Of a DNA stretch of 64,000 nucleotides, positions 25,319 through 34,693 are shown piece after piece. Each line of letters opens with the position of its first letter. The stretch's first letter is position 1. This DNA is from Nitrospira sp. (GTDB lineage: Bacteria; Nitrospirota; Nitrospiria; Nitrospirales; Nitrospiraceae): NCBI GenBank assembly GCA_009594865.1, contig VOPT01000017.1:29224-93223 (forward strand), read 5' to 3'. Position numbers and translations under genes: made by a program. Under the pieces are notes generated by a model that saw nothing but the letters and a program-made list of their open reading frames with translations, was not told where the DNA came from and made no database searches.

Positions 25319-26068
25319 GTGGAAGAAAGTCCGTTACATGCATTTGAATTGCACGATCTGATTCCGCTCGTGCCTGCCGGCGTCGATATCTCCATCAACA
25401 AAGCGGTCATCCTCATGTGGGTGGTGGTCGGGCTGGTGGCGTTTCTCATGATCTCCGCCGCCGCCGCACGTAAGTTAGTGCCTGGCAAGTTGCAGAACAT
25501 GGCTGAATTGATCGTCGAGTTCATTCGCGGGATTATTTTGGACACCATGGGTGAAGCGGGAATGAAATATTTCCCCCTGATCGCCACGCTGTTCCTCTTT
25601 ATTCTCTTCGCGAATCTGCTCGGGTTGATTCCGGGCTCCTACACCGTCACGAGCCAGATCATCGTCACCGCGGTATTTGCGGTGGGGATTTATGGACTGA
25701 GCCTGGTCTTGGGATTTTCGCTGCATGGAATGAAATTTCTCGGCATTCTCGTGCCGCCGGGAACGCCGGGCTGGTTGCTACCGCTCATGATTCCGATTGA
25801 GTTGATCAGCCAACTGGCGCGCCCCATCTCACTGGCGGTGCGGTTGTTCGCCAATATGACGGCCGGCCACGTTATCTTGGGCGTGTTGTTCGGATTGGCA
25901 ATCAGTGGTGGATTGCTGATTGGATGGTTGCCGTTTGCCTTCACGATTGCGATGAATGGTCTCGAAGTCGGCATTGCGTTTATTCAAGCCTATATCTTCA
26001 CCGTGCTGAGCTGTGTCTATTTAGGGGATGCCGTGACCTTGCACGGTCATAGCGAGCACGCACACTAG
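25319..26068 (+). CDS. atpB: ATP synthase Fo subunit a
   Basis: Subunit a (249 residues) forms the two proton half-channels beside the c-ring. About five to six TM helices are visible. The essential arginine lies in ARPISLAVRLFANMTAGH near residue 180. The C-terminal helix carries the Glu/Gln channel residues (GLEVGIAFIQAYIFTVL). Translation starts at GTG 25319 behind AAAGGA. It sits in the order atpI-atpB-atpE-atpF. Confidence 0.96.
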   Translation: MEESPLHAFELHDLIPLVPAGVDISINKAVILMWVVVGLVAFLMISAAAARKLVPGKLQNMAELIVEFIRGIILDTMGEAGMKYFPLIATLFLFILFANLLGLIPGSYTVTSQIIVTAVFAVGIYGLSLVLGFSLHGMKFLGILVPPGTPGWLLPLMIPIELISQLARPISLAVRLFANMTAGHVILGVLFGLAISGGLLIGWLPFAFTIAMNGLEVGIAFIQAYIFTVLSCVYLGDAVTLHGHSEHAH

Positions 26069-26103
26069 GTCGAGTGGTCTATAAACGGAGGAGAGGACAC
26101 ACA

Positions 26104-26334
26104 ATGGATGCAGCAGCAGCAGCGTTGGTCGGCATGGGGTTGGCGGCGGCAGGTTTTGCCGGAGCCGGCGTGGGAATCGGGTATATCTTCGGAAAAATGA
26201 TTGAGGCCGTGGCTCGCCAGCCGGAAGCCGAAGGTCGCGTCGGGAAGTACATGTGGATCGGTTTCGCGTTGGTCGAAGCCATCGCCTTGTACGGGCTGGT
26301 CATTGCGTTCATCATCATGGGCTTGCGCAAGTAA
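26104..26334 (+). CDS. atpE: ATP synthase Fo subunit c
   Basis: Subunit c has 76 residues and two helices joined by the polar loop ARQPEAEG. The first helix has the Gly/Ala packing repeat (GAGVGIGYIFGK). The second holds the ion-carrying Glu in GFALVEAIALYGLV. The Gln of Na+-binding rings is absent from helix 1, so protons are the expected ion. ATG 26104 follows GGAGGAG. In the ring many copies rotate against subunit a. Confidence 0.96.
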   Translation: MDAAAAALVGMGLAAAGFAGAGVGIGYIFGKMIEAVARQPEAEGRVGKYMWIGFALVEAIALYGLVIAFIIMGLRK

Positions 26335-26408
26335 GCGCATCGACGGTCGAGCCCTGATGCTGGGGCCATGCCCGGCTCAGAACCCTCAACTCATTTGGGT
26401 AACAGACT

Positions 26409-26921
26409 ATGCCTCAATTTGAATCGCATTTCTTTTCGTCGTTGATCTTCTGGGAGATACTCTCCTTCGGCATTCTCTTCTTCCTGCTGTACAAGTACGC
26501 GTTCCCGAGCTTGTTGGGCATGCTGGAAGAGCGTGAGAAAAAGATCAAGGACAGTCTCGAACAGGCCGAACGCCATCGTTCGGAGGCCGAGCGCAAGCTC
26601 AAGGAATATGAAGCCAAGCTGGCGACCGCAGCCAAAGACGCAGATGCACTGTTGGCGCAAGCCAAAGAGCGCGCGGCACGGCTGATGGAAGAGAATGAGC
26701 AGCGCATGACGGCGGATGCAGAGCGGATCAAGGGCGACGCAACTCGCGAGATCGAGACCGAACGCCGCAAGGCCATACAGGACATCCGCTCGCAAACGAC
26801 GGATTTGGCGATGATGGTTGCGGAGAAAGTGGTCGGACGAGCATTGACCGATGGGGACCATCGTCGTCTGGCAGATGAAGCCCTCGACGCGCTCGCAAAG
26901 ACCTACCAGAGCCGGAACTAA
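26409..26921 (+). CDS. atpF: ATP synthase Fo subunit b
   Basis: Subunit b (170 residues) is the peripheral stalk. It has one N-terminal TM helix (FWEILSFGILFFLLYKYAF) followed by a long charged coiled coil (about 40-150) that reaches F1. It is the last gene of the operon here. atpH, A, G, D and C do not follow, and the next gene (larE) is convergent and overlaps by four bases. The F1 genes must therefore lie elsewhere in the genome. Confidence 0.94.
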   Translation: MPQFESHFFSSLIFWEILSFGILFFLLYKYAFPSLLGMLEEREKKIKDSLEQAERHRSEAERKLKEYEAKLATAAKDADALLAQAKERAARLMEENEQRMTADAERIKGDATREIETERRKAIQDIRSQTTDLAMMVAEKVVGRALTDGDHRRLADEALDALAKTYQSRN

Positions 26922-27748
26922 GTGTCTGACGCCGGGGGGGTGAGACTTACACCCCCCTGGCGATATCCTTCCAGATCCAACGTTACGAAGCGATATCCTA
27001 CCCGTTTCAAGCTCTCGACGAGTCGTTCCCGGCGACCAGCTTCCAGTAGTCTCGGCAAGTCTTCCACAGCCAACTCAATCCTGGCCAATTCTTCGTAGTC
27101 CCGTACCCGACAGTGGCGAAAGCCTTCATGGATCAAGGCTGCCTCCGCCCGTTCCACGCGCGAGAGCGTGCTTCGGGTGATCGTGATGCCTCGGGGGACG
27201 CGCGAGGAAAGGCAGGCAGCGGCGGGTTTATCCCAGTTCGACAGTTGTAGTTGCCGGGCAGCTTCCCGGATATCGGCCTTCGTAAATCCCGCTTCCAGCA
27301 GCGGGCTGCGTACACCCCACTCCCGGGCCGCTTTCAGGCCGGGGCGGTCGTCTCCCAGATCGTCGAGGTTGGTGCCGTCGACGATACAGGCCGGGTCATA
27401 TTCGGCTCGGAGTTTCCCTAAGAGCGAATAAAGGTCGGTTTTGCAGTGGTAGCAGCGGGTGGCATCATTACGGACAAACTCGGGAATCTGCAACTGATCC
27501 GTTTCGATCAGACGATATGAGGCGCCGATTTCTGCGGCGATGTGTTGTGTTCCCTCCAGTTCGGCAGCAGGGAGTGTCGGGGAGACGGCGGTGACTCCGA
27601 TGGCCTGCGCACCCAATTCATCATGGGCCAGTTTGAGGACCAACGTACTGTCGATCCCTCCGGAGAATGCCACGATCACCGAGCCCATTTCTCGAAGGAG
27701 GTGCCGTGCCTTGGAAATCTTATCGATCAGTGGGGTGGTGGAGACCAT
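26918..27748 (-). CDS. larE: LarE-like sacrificial sulfur transferase
   Basis: The 276-residue PP-loop ATPase (VAFSGGIDSTLVL) has the LarE signature region KPAAACLSSR. C179 there is the likely sulfur donor, and RCYHCK (C99, C102) gives two more cysteines. LarE makes the thiocarboxylates of the nickel-pincer cofactor of lactate racemase-type enzymes, converting its own Cys to dehydroalanine. Forms with three cysteines can instead carry an Fe-S cluster. LarB and LarC are not adjacent, so a related sulfur-transfer role cannot be excluded. A GC hairpin (26935-26957: GGGGGGTG/CACCCCCC) lies in its last codons near the convergent atpF end. Confidence 0.86.
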   Translation of the reverse strand: MVSTTPLIDKISKARHLLREMGSVIVAFSGGIDSTLVLKLAHDELGAQAIGVTAVSPTLPAAELEGTQHIAAEIGASYRLIETDQLQIPEFVRNDATRCYHCKTDLYSLLGKLRAEYDPACIVDGTNLDDLGDDRPGLKAAREWGVRSPLLEAGFTKADIREAARQLQLSNWDKPAAACLSSRVPRGITITRSTLSRVERAEAALIHEGFRHCRVRDYEELARIELAVEDLPRLLEAGRRERLVESLKRVGYRFVTLDLEGYRQGGVSLTPPASDT

Positions 27749-27795
27749 CAGAATTCCGACGCGTTGCCTGGTCGTTGAATCGGGAGGGGGAGGAA

Positions 27796-29169
27796 CTATT
27801 GCTTCACTTTGGCCTTCGCAATCGAACCGACGACGACCAAGGCATAATGTTGAGGGTCGAGATATTGTTTGGCCACCCGGAGCACATCATCCTTCGTGAC
27901 CTTTTCGATGGCCTTCGGATAGTTCGTAAAATAATCCAATCCCAGATTGTAGAATTCCACCTGCGCGAGGACATTGGCGAGCTTGGCGCTTGAATCGACC
28001 CGCAGAGGAAAGCTTCCGACGATGAAGGACTTCGCTTCATTGAGTTCCTGATCGGTGACCGGGGCGTCGCGTATGCTCTTGATCTCGGTCAGGACTCCGG
28101 TGATGGCTTGATTGGTGACCTCGGTCCTGGTCTGCAGGCTGATATAGAACGCACCCGGCAGCAAGCGGGAATCGAATTGACTCATGATGCCGTAAGCCAG
28201 CCCCTGCTTATCTCGAATGGAGTCCATCAGGCGCGAGGAGAACCCCCCGGCGCCCAAAATGTAATTCATGACCGTGACGGCATAATAGTCAGGATTCGTC
28301 CGACTGATACCGGTATGCCCCAGCACAATGGTCGATTGCGTGAGATCCTTCTCGATCAACTGCACCATTTTCCGGTCGATCGGCGTCGGCTTTTTGAGCT
28401 GATAGGATGAAGGCGTGCCCTTTTTCCAGGACCCGAAGTGTGTCTGAACCAGTATGGCTGCTTGTTCCTGCGTCAGATCCCCGACAATGACGAGAATGGT
28501 CTGATTCGGCACATATTCTCGGGCATGGAACTGCTGAACGTCGGCCACCGTGATTTTGTTGAGCGTATCCTCAGAGCCATGGGCCGGCCAGCTATACGGA
28601 TGGCCGTGAAAAATGAGTTGATGAAAGGCCTTCATGGCCACATTGCCGGGATCGTCGTCGTCACTGAGGATTTCACCGAGGATCTGGGTGCGAACCCGTT
28701 CGAATTCCTGTTTATGGAAGGCGGGATGCTGTAGCACATCGGCGAGGAGCGCGAACCCGAGGTCTGCGTCTTTCTTGAGCACGCGCGTTGACGCGGTGGT
28801 GAAATCTTCCGCCGCATGGGCTGCAAGAGAGCCGCCTACGAAATCGATTTGTTCGGCGATCTGTCGGGACGTTCTGGTCTGAGTGCCTTCATCCAGGAGG
28901 CTGGCCGTGAGATTCGCCAATCCTGCTTTATCCGGCGGATCTTGGGCTGAACCCACCTTGACCAGGGCATGGATTTCTACCGTCGGCAGAAAGTGTTGCT
29001 CAAGGAACAGCACGGTCATGCCGTTTGCCGTCACCGAGCGGGTCGGGACGATGTCCGCGGCTTGTCCCTGTGCGCCTGGCAGGCAGAAAACTAGCAAGCA
29101 GAGTCCGAGAAAGAACCGGCCGAGTGGCCGATAGCTTCGGGATGCATGTGGCGGGTGTCGTCGCGTCAT
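27796..29169 (-). CDS. M16 peptidase-like protein, non-catalytic subunit
   Basis: The 457-residue protein has a signal peptide (RFFLGLCLLVFCLPGAQGQA) and both M16 (insulinase/pitrilysin) halves. Where M16 enzymes carry HxxEH it reads LANLTASLLDEGT, so the zinc site is missing. It starts 8 bases after the catalytic M16 gene, matching the known two-subunit arrangement (mitochondrial-processing-peptidase style) in which one subunit cuts and the other completes the substrate chamber. Both would act in the periplasm. ATG 29169 is chosen because it opens the signal peptide. Confidence 0.9.
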   Translation of the reverse strand: MTRRHPPHASRSYRPLGRFFLGLCLLVFCLPGAQGQAADIVPTRSVTANGMTVLFLEQHFLPTVEIHALVKVGSAQDPPDKAGLANLTASLLDEGTQTRTSRQIAEQIDFVGGSLAAHAAEDFTTASTRVLKKDADLGFALLADVLQHPAFHKQEFERVRTQILGEILSDDDDPGNVAMKAFHQLIFHGHPYSWPAHGSEDTLNKITVADVQQFHAREYVPNQTILVIVGDLTQEQAAILVQTHFGSWKKGTPSSYQLKKPTPIDRKMVQLIEKDLTQSTIVLGHTGISRTNPDYYAVTVMNYILGAGGFSSRLMDSIRDKQGLAYGIMSQFDSRLLPGAFYISLQTRTEVTNQAITGVLTEIKSIRDAPVTDQELNEAKSFIVGSFPLRVDSSAKLANVLAQVEFYNLGLDYFTNYPKAIEKVTKDDVLRVAKQYLDPQHYALVVVGSIAKAKVKQ

Positions 29170-29177
29170 CTGTCTGC

Positions 29178-30572
29178 TCACTGGTGCGGTTGGGCAGGTG
29201 ACGCCGATTGAGCCTGCGGCGGGAGCGGAACCAATGTTCCGGTCGTGCGCAGATCGGCGGCCAAATATTGCGAGGCAACACGCTGGACGTCCTGAGGCGT
29301 GACGGCACGGGTACGTTCGACGAACTGACTGACTTTGCGCCATCCAGCCCCGATCGTTTCTGCTTCTCCCAGCAGCATGGCCTGGCGAAAGTTGGAATCC
29401 TGTTCGAAAATGTGGGCCGCTTCGATTTGATTTTTTGCGCGCTGGAGCTCGAGTTCGCTGGGAGGTTCTGTCTGGAGCCGTTGAATCTCCTTTAGGACGG
29501 CGTCTTCTACGGCCTCCACCTTCTCGCCTGGTTTCACCACCGCATAAAAATAAAACAAGCCCGGGTCGGCCTGCATCAAGCCATAGTCTGCGCCCACAGC
29601 CAGGGCGGTCTTCTGTTCATAGACGAGACTTTGGTACAGACGCGCACTCTTTCCGTGGGACAAAATCGATTCGAGCACGTTCAATGCGTAGGAATCATCG
29701 CTGGTGTAGTTCGGCACCCGGTACCCCATCATGACAAAGGGCACTTGGGCCTCGCGTTTCAAGAGAAACCGTCGCTCGCCGTGCTGCGGACCTTCAGTGA
29801 CGGTCAGTGCCTTGGGCGAAGGGCCTTTGGGAATCGGTTCAAAAAGTTTGGCGATGACGGGCAGGAGAGTTTCCGCTCTGATGTCACCGACGACGAGCAG
29901 GGTCGCGTTATTGGGTGAATAGTACGTGTCATAGTGGCGTTGGAGATCGTCAAGGTTCATGGCATCGAGGTCGGAAAACCATCCGATCACGGGCCAATGG
30001 TATGGATGACTCATGAACGCTTGGGCAAAGAGCGCTTCGACCAGCGCGCCTTGGGGATCATCTTCATTCCGGAGGCGCCGTTCCTCCTTGACGACTTCCC
30101 GCTCGGTCTTGAATTCGTTCGGATCGAGAATCAGCCCTTGCATTCGGTCTGCTTCGAGTTCAAGGGCCAGCGTGACGCGATCGGCCGCCAGGTTTTCAAA
30201 GTACGCGGTAAAGTCCTGACTGGTGAAGGCGTTGTCCATGCCGCCGTTTTTGCGGATCAGGCGGGAAAAGGTGCCTTTGGGATATTTCGTCGTGCCTTTG
30301 AACATCATATGTTCAAGCATGTGCGAGAGTCCCGCCCGGCCCATCACTTCATTGCGTGACCCCACCTTGTACCAGACCTGGACGGTGGCCACGGGAGCCT
30401 TCGGGACCTCCACGAGGATAACCTTCATGTCGTTGGACAGGGTGTATTCCTTGGGCTCGATGGCCTGGGTGGTGGCGCCTTGGCTTGTGACCCAGAGGAA
30501 GCTCAGAAGCGAACAGGCGAAAATTGAACGGCGTAGCGGCGATGATCTGTGGGATGTGCTCGGCTTAGGCAT
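29178..30572 (-). CDS. M16 zinc peptidase, catalytic subunit
   Basis: The 464-residue exported peptidase carries the inverted zinc motif HMLEH (H84, E87, H88) and the downstream Glu ligand in TEREVVKEE (about residue 164). The N-terminus is a signal peptide (SIFACSLLSFLWVTSQGA). Two homologous domains are visible, the second around FVMMGYRVPNYTSDDSYAL. With its inactive partner it likely degrades small or unfolded peptides in the periplasm. Confidence 0.92.
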   Translation of the reverse strand: MPKPSTSHRSSPLRRSIFACSLLSFLWVTSQGATTQAIEPKEYTLSNDMKVILVEVPKAPVATVQVWYKVGSRNEVMGRAGLSHMLEHMMFKGTTKYPKGTFSRLIRKNGGMDNAFTSQDFTAYFENLAADRVTLALELEADRMQGLILDPNEFKTEREVVKEERRLRNEDDPQGALVEALFAQAFMSHPYHWPVIGWFSDLDAMNLDDLQRHYDTYYSPNNATLLVVGDIRAETLLPVIAKLFEPIPKGPSPKALTVTEGPQHGERRFLLKREAQVPFVMMGYRVPNYTSDDSYALNVLESILSHGKSARLYQSLVYEQKTALAVGADYGLMQADPGLFYFYAVVKPGEKVEAVEDAVLKEIQRLQTEPPSELELQRAKNQIEAAHIFEQDSNFRQAMLLGEAETIGAGWRKVSQFVERTRAVTPQDVQRVASQYLAADLRTTGTLVPLPPQAQSASPAQPHQ

Positions 30573-30586
30573 GTACGAAGATCATG

Positions 30587-31675
30587 CTAACAACGGGTCT
30601 GAATCTGTGTCAAGGTAACCGGGACAGTCTGCATCTCGATCCGGCCCAATTGGCCGCAGGCGCCCAGGACATCGCGACCGCGACTGCGCCGCAGGTAGAC
30701 ATCCACATGGCTCCGTCGCAGGGTGCTCTGAAACATGTCGATGGCGGCATCCGACGGGCGTCGATAGGGACTGCCGGGAAACGGATTGAAGGCGATCAAG
30801 TTGACCTTGCAGCGAAGGCCGCGGAGCAGTTTGATCAATCGGGTCGCATCCTCGGGCCGATCATTCACGTCCGCCAGCAGCACATACTCGAAGGTAAGAC
30901 GATCGCGCTCAGCCAGGGGATAGTCGCGGCAGGCCGCGAGGAGGGCCTGGAGCGAATAGAGCCGGTTGGCCGTGGGCATGATCTGATGGCGAAGCTCGTC
31001 GGTGGTGGCATTTAATGAAATAGCCAGGTTGACCTTTAACGGGGCCACCTCTTTAATTCGCGACGCCAGACCCGCGGTAGAAATGGTGATGCGGCGACCC
31101 GAAAAGCCGAGTCCCCACGTTTGATTCGTCAGGCGTGTGACTGCGTCGGCCACGGCGTCGAGGTTGGCCAGCGGCTCGCCCATTCCCATGAACACGAGGT
31201 TGGTCAGGCGTTGATTGGCGTCCAAATGGTCCTGCGCCAGCAGGACCTGGTCAAGGATTTCATGGGCGCGGAGGTTGCGCGCGAGTCCTAATGTGCCGGT
31301 CAGGCAGAATCCGCAATCGAGGGTACAGCCCACTTGCGTGGACAGGCACAGCGTGAGTCGGTCTTCGTCGGGAATGAGGACGCACTCGATCTGCTTGCCG
31401 TCAACTAGCGTGAGTACAAATTTTTTCGTGCCGTCCTGGGAGCCAAAGATCTGAACATCCGTGGCCCGCTCGATGCTGCAGGTGGCGGTGAGATGTTCGC
31501 GGTCTTTCTGCGAGAGGTTGCTCATCTCGGCAAAGGTGCGCACCCGTTCCTGATAGAGCCAGCGAAGGATTTGAGCGTTGCGATAGGCCGGCCAACCGAG
31601 CGAGGCGACGAATGCGGCCATGCCCGGTTCGGTCAATGCCAGCAGGTTATGACGGGTTGCAGTGTGCGAAACCAT
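30587..31675 (-). CDS. rlmN: 23S rRNA (A2503-C2)/tRNA (A37) methyltransferase RlmN
   Basis: A radical-SAM enzyme of 362 residues. The [4Fe-4S] motif is CTLDCGFC (C117, C121, C124). The family marks VFMGMGEPLANLD and ISTAGLASRI are present. The C-terminal Cys in DVLGACGQL forms the methyl-transfer thioether with the first Cys of the STQVGC region. It methylates A2503 of 23S rRNA and A37 of some tRNAs. ATG 31675 gives the normal length. The gene is divergent from the transglycosylase, with only 76 bases between. Confidence 0.95.
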   Translation of the reverse strand: MVSHTATRHNLLALTEPGMAAFVASLGWPAYRNAQILRWLYQERVRTFAEMSNLSQKDREHLTATCSIERATDVQIFGSQDGTKKFVLTLVDGKQIECVLIPDEDRLTLCLSTQVGCTLDCGFCLTGTLGLARNLRAHEILDQVLLAQDHLDANQRLTNLVFMGMGEPLANLDAVADAVTRLTNQTWGLGFSGRRITISTAGLASRIKEVAPLKVNLAISLNATTDELRHQIMPTANRLYSLQALLAACRDYPLAERDRLTFEYVLLADVNDRPEDATRLIKLLRGLRCKVNLIAFNPFPGSPYRRPSDAAIDMFQSTLRRSHVDVYLRRSRGRDVLGACGQLGRIEMQTVPVTLTQIQTRC

Positions 31676-31751
31676 GACGGAGCCTAGCACAGGGAAAAAA
31701 CTTGTGACAAGCAAGGCGAACCTGGTCGCGTTTATACGGCGTTACGCTATA

Positions 31752-34019
31752 ATGATGTCGGTTCACCTTCTGCTCAGGGGCATTGTGCGCGGACTTCCTT
31801 GGCGGACCAGTGTAGCGGCATTCGCCGTGTGTCTTTTTCTGTCGAGTGTGTTCTTGACGGCGACAGCTGAATCCCCTCGCCCGTTGCCCGTTCTTCCCCC
31901 TCTCTGTGTCTCCGCCGAAGATTGCTTTCGTTCGGCCCTTGCCGTCAATGATCGAACCGGGTCCCCGGCCCAGCGGGAGCAGGCGACGGCGCTCAAAATC
32001 GACCAACTGCGATCCGTGATGGACTTGTTTCCGTCGACCCCATGGGCCCAGCGAGCTCGGGTCGTGCTGGGCGTCCTTCTCATTGAACGGGCGCCAGGTG
32101 AGGCCACCAAGCTTCTTCGGGCCGCTCAGCCAGAATTGCCTGTGATCGACGATTATGTCCGCCTCTGGATCGCCGAGTCCTTGTCGAAGCAAAGCGAACC
32201 CATCCAAGCCGCCGAACTGCTGGAGACAATTCCCAAGATCGTGCCGGATTCAAACTTGATCGCGAGGGCGGCCTACCGCACAGGAGAGACCTGGTACAGC
32301 GCGAATGTCTGTTTCCGCGCCGTTGAGTGGTTGGAGCGTGCCGTGGCGCTGGCGGATAAGGATCAGGCTGCGCCGATGGCCTTATCCCATCAGGCCGACT
32401 GTCACCTTCGCGAGAACCGGCTGACGGAGGCCCGCACTGCACTCAAGCAACTCTGGCTCCGGTATCCGCAATCACCGGAAGCCCGTGAAGCGAAAACGCG
32501 ATTGGAAGGCGGTTTGGGGGGAGGGTCGTGGCTGCCGACGGCTGAGGAGTATCTGCTTCGAGCGCAGGCGTTTCTTGGCCTCTCGATGCAAACCGAGGCA
32601 GTGGAGGAACTGCGGCGGTTTCTTTCGCTGGCTCCCGGACATACTCGCCGACATGAGGCTCGCCTGAAGTTGGGGGTCGCCTATGTCCGCCTCAAACAAT
32701 ATGACCAAGCCCGCGAAACGTTCCGCGGCTTAGTGGCCGACCGAGTGCAGGAATCGGCGGAAGCTACGGTATGGTTGGCCCGGGTCTATTTGCGTCAAAG
32801 TCTTGGTGACAAACTCATCGAATTAGCGCGATCGGCGGCCCAGGGACCCCTAGCCGGTGACCAGCGAGCGATGGTGCATCTGTTTGCCGGTGTGTGGTTG
32901 GAGGATCAGGGAAAGTTCGATGAGGCGATCGGCATGTTCCGGCAGGTCGCGAAGCTGGGCGATTCAGCCAGCCAACGGGCTGAGGGGCTCTGGCGGGCCG
33001 GTTGGGCGCAATATCGAACGGCTCGGTACAAGGAAGCCGCGGAGACCTTCCGCGCCGTCGTTGAGTTGCACGTCAATGGGTTCGAACCTCAGGCGATGTA
33101 TTGGGCGGCGAGAGCCGAGGGACATGGGAAGAACGCGAACGTCGGGGAGCAGTATGCCCGGGTCTGCCAGCGCCATGCCTATAGCTACTACTGTCAGCTG
33201 GCTACGCGACGTACGTCGATACCGGCTAATCAACCGGCCATGGCAACGACTGAACGACTCGCGACAGAGGAAGCGGAGCGATTGCCGGACAACCGGCGCC
33301 CAGAAATCGAAAAGCACGCGGTGTATCAGCGCGGAATCGAGCTGAAGACGCTGGGATTTGCCCAGGATGCGGCACGGGAACTGGGCGCGTTGACCGAACA
33401 GTACAGTCGCGATCAGGAAGTGTTGCTGGCCTTTTCAACGATGCTCAGTGAAGTGGGGGCCTATCATCCCGCCCTGCGGGTCGCGAAGGTTCATTTCCGC
33501 GAGAAGCTGGAACGAAGCGGCTTGCCGACGGCACCGGCCTTATGGACTGTGGCCTATCCCACTGGCCTCGTTCCGACGATTGCCGCCCAGGGCGTGACGG
33601 GCGTCGATCCCTACCTGGCCGCCGCCATCATCCGCGAGGAAAGCCAGTACGATGAAAAGGCGGTCTCCGTGGTAGGGGCCGTCGGTTTGATGCAGCTCAT
33701 GCCGGTGACGGCCAATGCGGTCGCGCAACGATACGGCTTTCCGATGGTCGGACGGGAGGAATTGTTTGACCAGGAAACGAATATCCGCCTCGGCGTACGC
33801 TACCTGGGGCAATTGATCGAACAGTATGGCGGGAACCTTGCGCATGCCGTTGCGGCCTACAATGCCGGGCCCATTGCCGTGAACAATTGGATCGCTGTCC
33901 ATCGGGGACGTGATCAGGACGAGTTTGTGGAGCTCATTCCGTACCAGGAGACGCGACTGTATGTGAAGCGAGTCTTGCGCAGCTACGGAGAATATCGTCG
34001 GCTCCACGGCGCGTCATGA
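31752..34019 (+). CDS. slt: Soluble lytic murein transglycosylase (Slt70-like)
   Basis: The 755-residue exported enzyme has an N-terminal signal segment (VAAFAVCLFLSSVFLTATA) and a long helical TPR-like superhelix (about 60-560). A C-terminal SLT domain (about 620-735) has catalytic Glu in IIREESQYDEKA, then GAVGLMQLMPVTA and AVAAYNAGP. It cuts peptidoglycan between MurNAc and GlcNAc. Start choice is awkward: a TATAAT (31748-31753) overlaps ATG 31752. If that is a real -10, translation must begin further in, or the promoter is elsewhere. Confidence 0.9.
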   Translation: MMSVHLLLRGIVRGLPWRTSVAAFAVCLFLSSVFLTATAESPRPLPVLPPLCVSAEDCFRSALAVNDRTGSPAQREQATALKIDQLRSVMDLFPSTPWAQRARVVLGVLLIERAPGEATKLLRAAQPELPVIDDYVRLWIAESLSKQSEPIQAAELLETIPKIVPDSNLIARAAYRTGETWYSANVCFRAVEWLERAVALADKDQAAPMALSHQADCHLRENRLTEARTALKQLWLRYPQSPEAREAKTRLEGGLGGGSWLPTAEEYLLRAQAFLGLSMQTEAVEELRRFLSLAPGHTRRHEARLKLGVAYVRLKQYDQARETFRGLVADRVQESAEATVWLARVYLRQSLGDKLIELARSAAQGPLAGDQRAMVHLFAGVWLEDQGKFDEAIGMFRQVAKLGDSASQRAEGLWRAGWAQYRTARYKEAAETFRAVVELHVNGFEPQAMYWAARAEGHGKNANVGEQYARVCQRHAYSYYCQLATRRTSIPANQPAMATTERLATEEAERLPDNRRPEIEKHAVYQRGIELKTLGFAQDAARELGALTEQYSRDQEVLLAFSTMLSEVGAYHPALRVAKVHFREKLERSGLPTAPALWTVAYPTGLVPTIAAQGVTGVDPYLAAAIIREESQYDEKAVSVVGAVGLMQLMPVTANAVAQRYGFPMVGREELFDQETNIRLGVRYLGQLIEQYGGNLAHAVAAYNAGPIAVNNWIAVHRGRDQDEFVELIPYQETRLYVKRVLRSYGEYRRLHGAS

Positions 34020-34033
34020 CGAGGCCGGTTTTC

Positions 34034-34062
34034 TTGACAAGGGGACATGAACTTTCTATATT
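34034..34062 (+). promoter_or_regulatory. Strong sigma70 promoter for zapB-zapA
   Basis: TTGACA (34034-34039) and TATATT (34057-34062) are separated by exactly 17 bases. The expected start near 34069 leaves a leader of about 45 bases before ATG 34114. Confidence 0.75.
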
Positions 34063-34113
34063 TCGCCCCCATTAACCACCATGTGCGACCATCACTTTGA
34101 ATGAGGACATACC

Positions 34114-34368
34114 ATGACTTTAGATCGTCTCGATGCTCTTGAAATTCGGATTCGTGATCTCGTGAAGCTGGTGCAGGATCTCAAGCGGAAGAATACGTCG
34201 TTGGAGGACGAACTTCGCCTGGCGCGCGAACGGGTTGCGGTGCGCGATGACGAAAACCGGCGTTGGGAGCAGGAGCGCTTGGATATCCGGTCCCGGATCG
34301 AAAAAGTGCTCGGTGAAATTGATCTGTTGGAGTGCCTGGATGAATCCAAGGAGGTGGCGTTTGACTAA
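34114..34368 (+). CDS. ZapB-like coiled-coil cell-division protein
   Basis: The 84-residue protein is almost wholly a charged coiled coil with heptad spacing (LDALEIRIRDLVKLVQDLKR, then LEDELRLARERVAV). This is the pattern of ZapB, which layers on ZapA at the FtsZ ring. It overlaps the zapA start by eight bases and shares its ribosome site region, so the two are coupled. Naming rests on this pairing because coiled coils carry little family information. Confidence 0.72.
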   Translation: MTLDRLDALEIRIRDLVKLVQDLKRKNTSLEDELRLARERVAVRDDENRRWEQERLDIRSRIEKVLGEIDLLECLDESKEVAFD

Positions 34369-34657
34369 AACCATTGACGTGGAGATCTATGGCCAGCGGT
34401 ATACGGTGAACGGTGAGGCCGACGAATCCTACGTGAAGCAGCTCGCCGACATTGTTGACAAACAAATGAAACAGGTGGCGGCCGGTATGCGGTCGGCCAC
34501 CCCGGCCAAACTGGCCGTGCTTGCCGCCTTCAATCTTGCCCATGAGTTAATGGAGTCCGAGCGAAGATTTCGGCAGGATGAGGCCGATGCCGACCGTCGC
34601 GTGGCCTCCCTCATGGAGTCGATCGATCAGCAGATGCCGTCCATCTTCTCGCGTTGA
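34361..34657 (+). CDS. zapA: Cell division protein ZapA
   Basis: ZapA bundles FtsZ filaments at midcell. The 98-residue product begins MTKTIDVEIYGQRYTV, the usual beta-strand start, followed by SYVKQLADIVDKQM and the AVLAAFNLAHELM helix, then a coiled coil. The start is TTG 34361: a near-perfect Shine-Dalgarno (AAGGAGGT, 34348-34355) lies five bases before it, inside the end of the ZapB-like gene. The in-frame ATG alternatives would remove the first strand. Confidence 0.88.
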   Translation: MTKTIDVEIYGQRYTVNGEADESYVKQLADIVDKQMKQVAAGMRSATPAKLAVLAAFNLAHELMESERRFRQDEADADRRVASLMESIDQQMPSIFSR

Positions 34658-34693
34658 GTTTCGCCTTGCTTTCACTGCACTCCTTTGTTATCG

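Noticed and set aside
31748..31753. TATAAT as the slt promoter
   Set aside because: It overlaps the ATG and has no -35 at correct spacing; kept only as a caution on the start.
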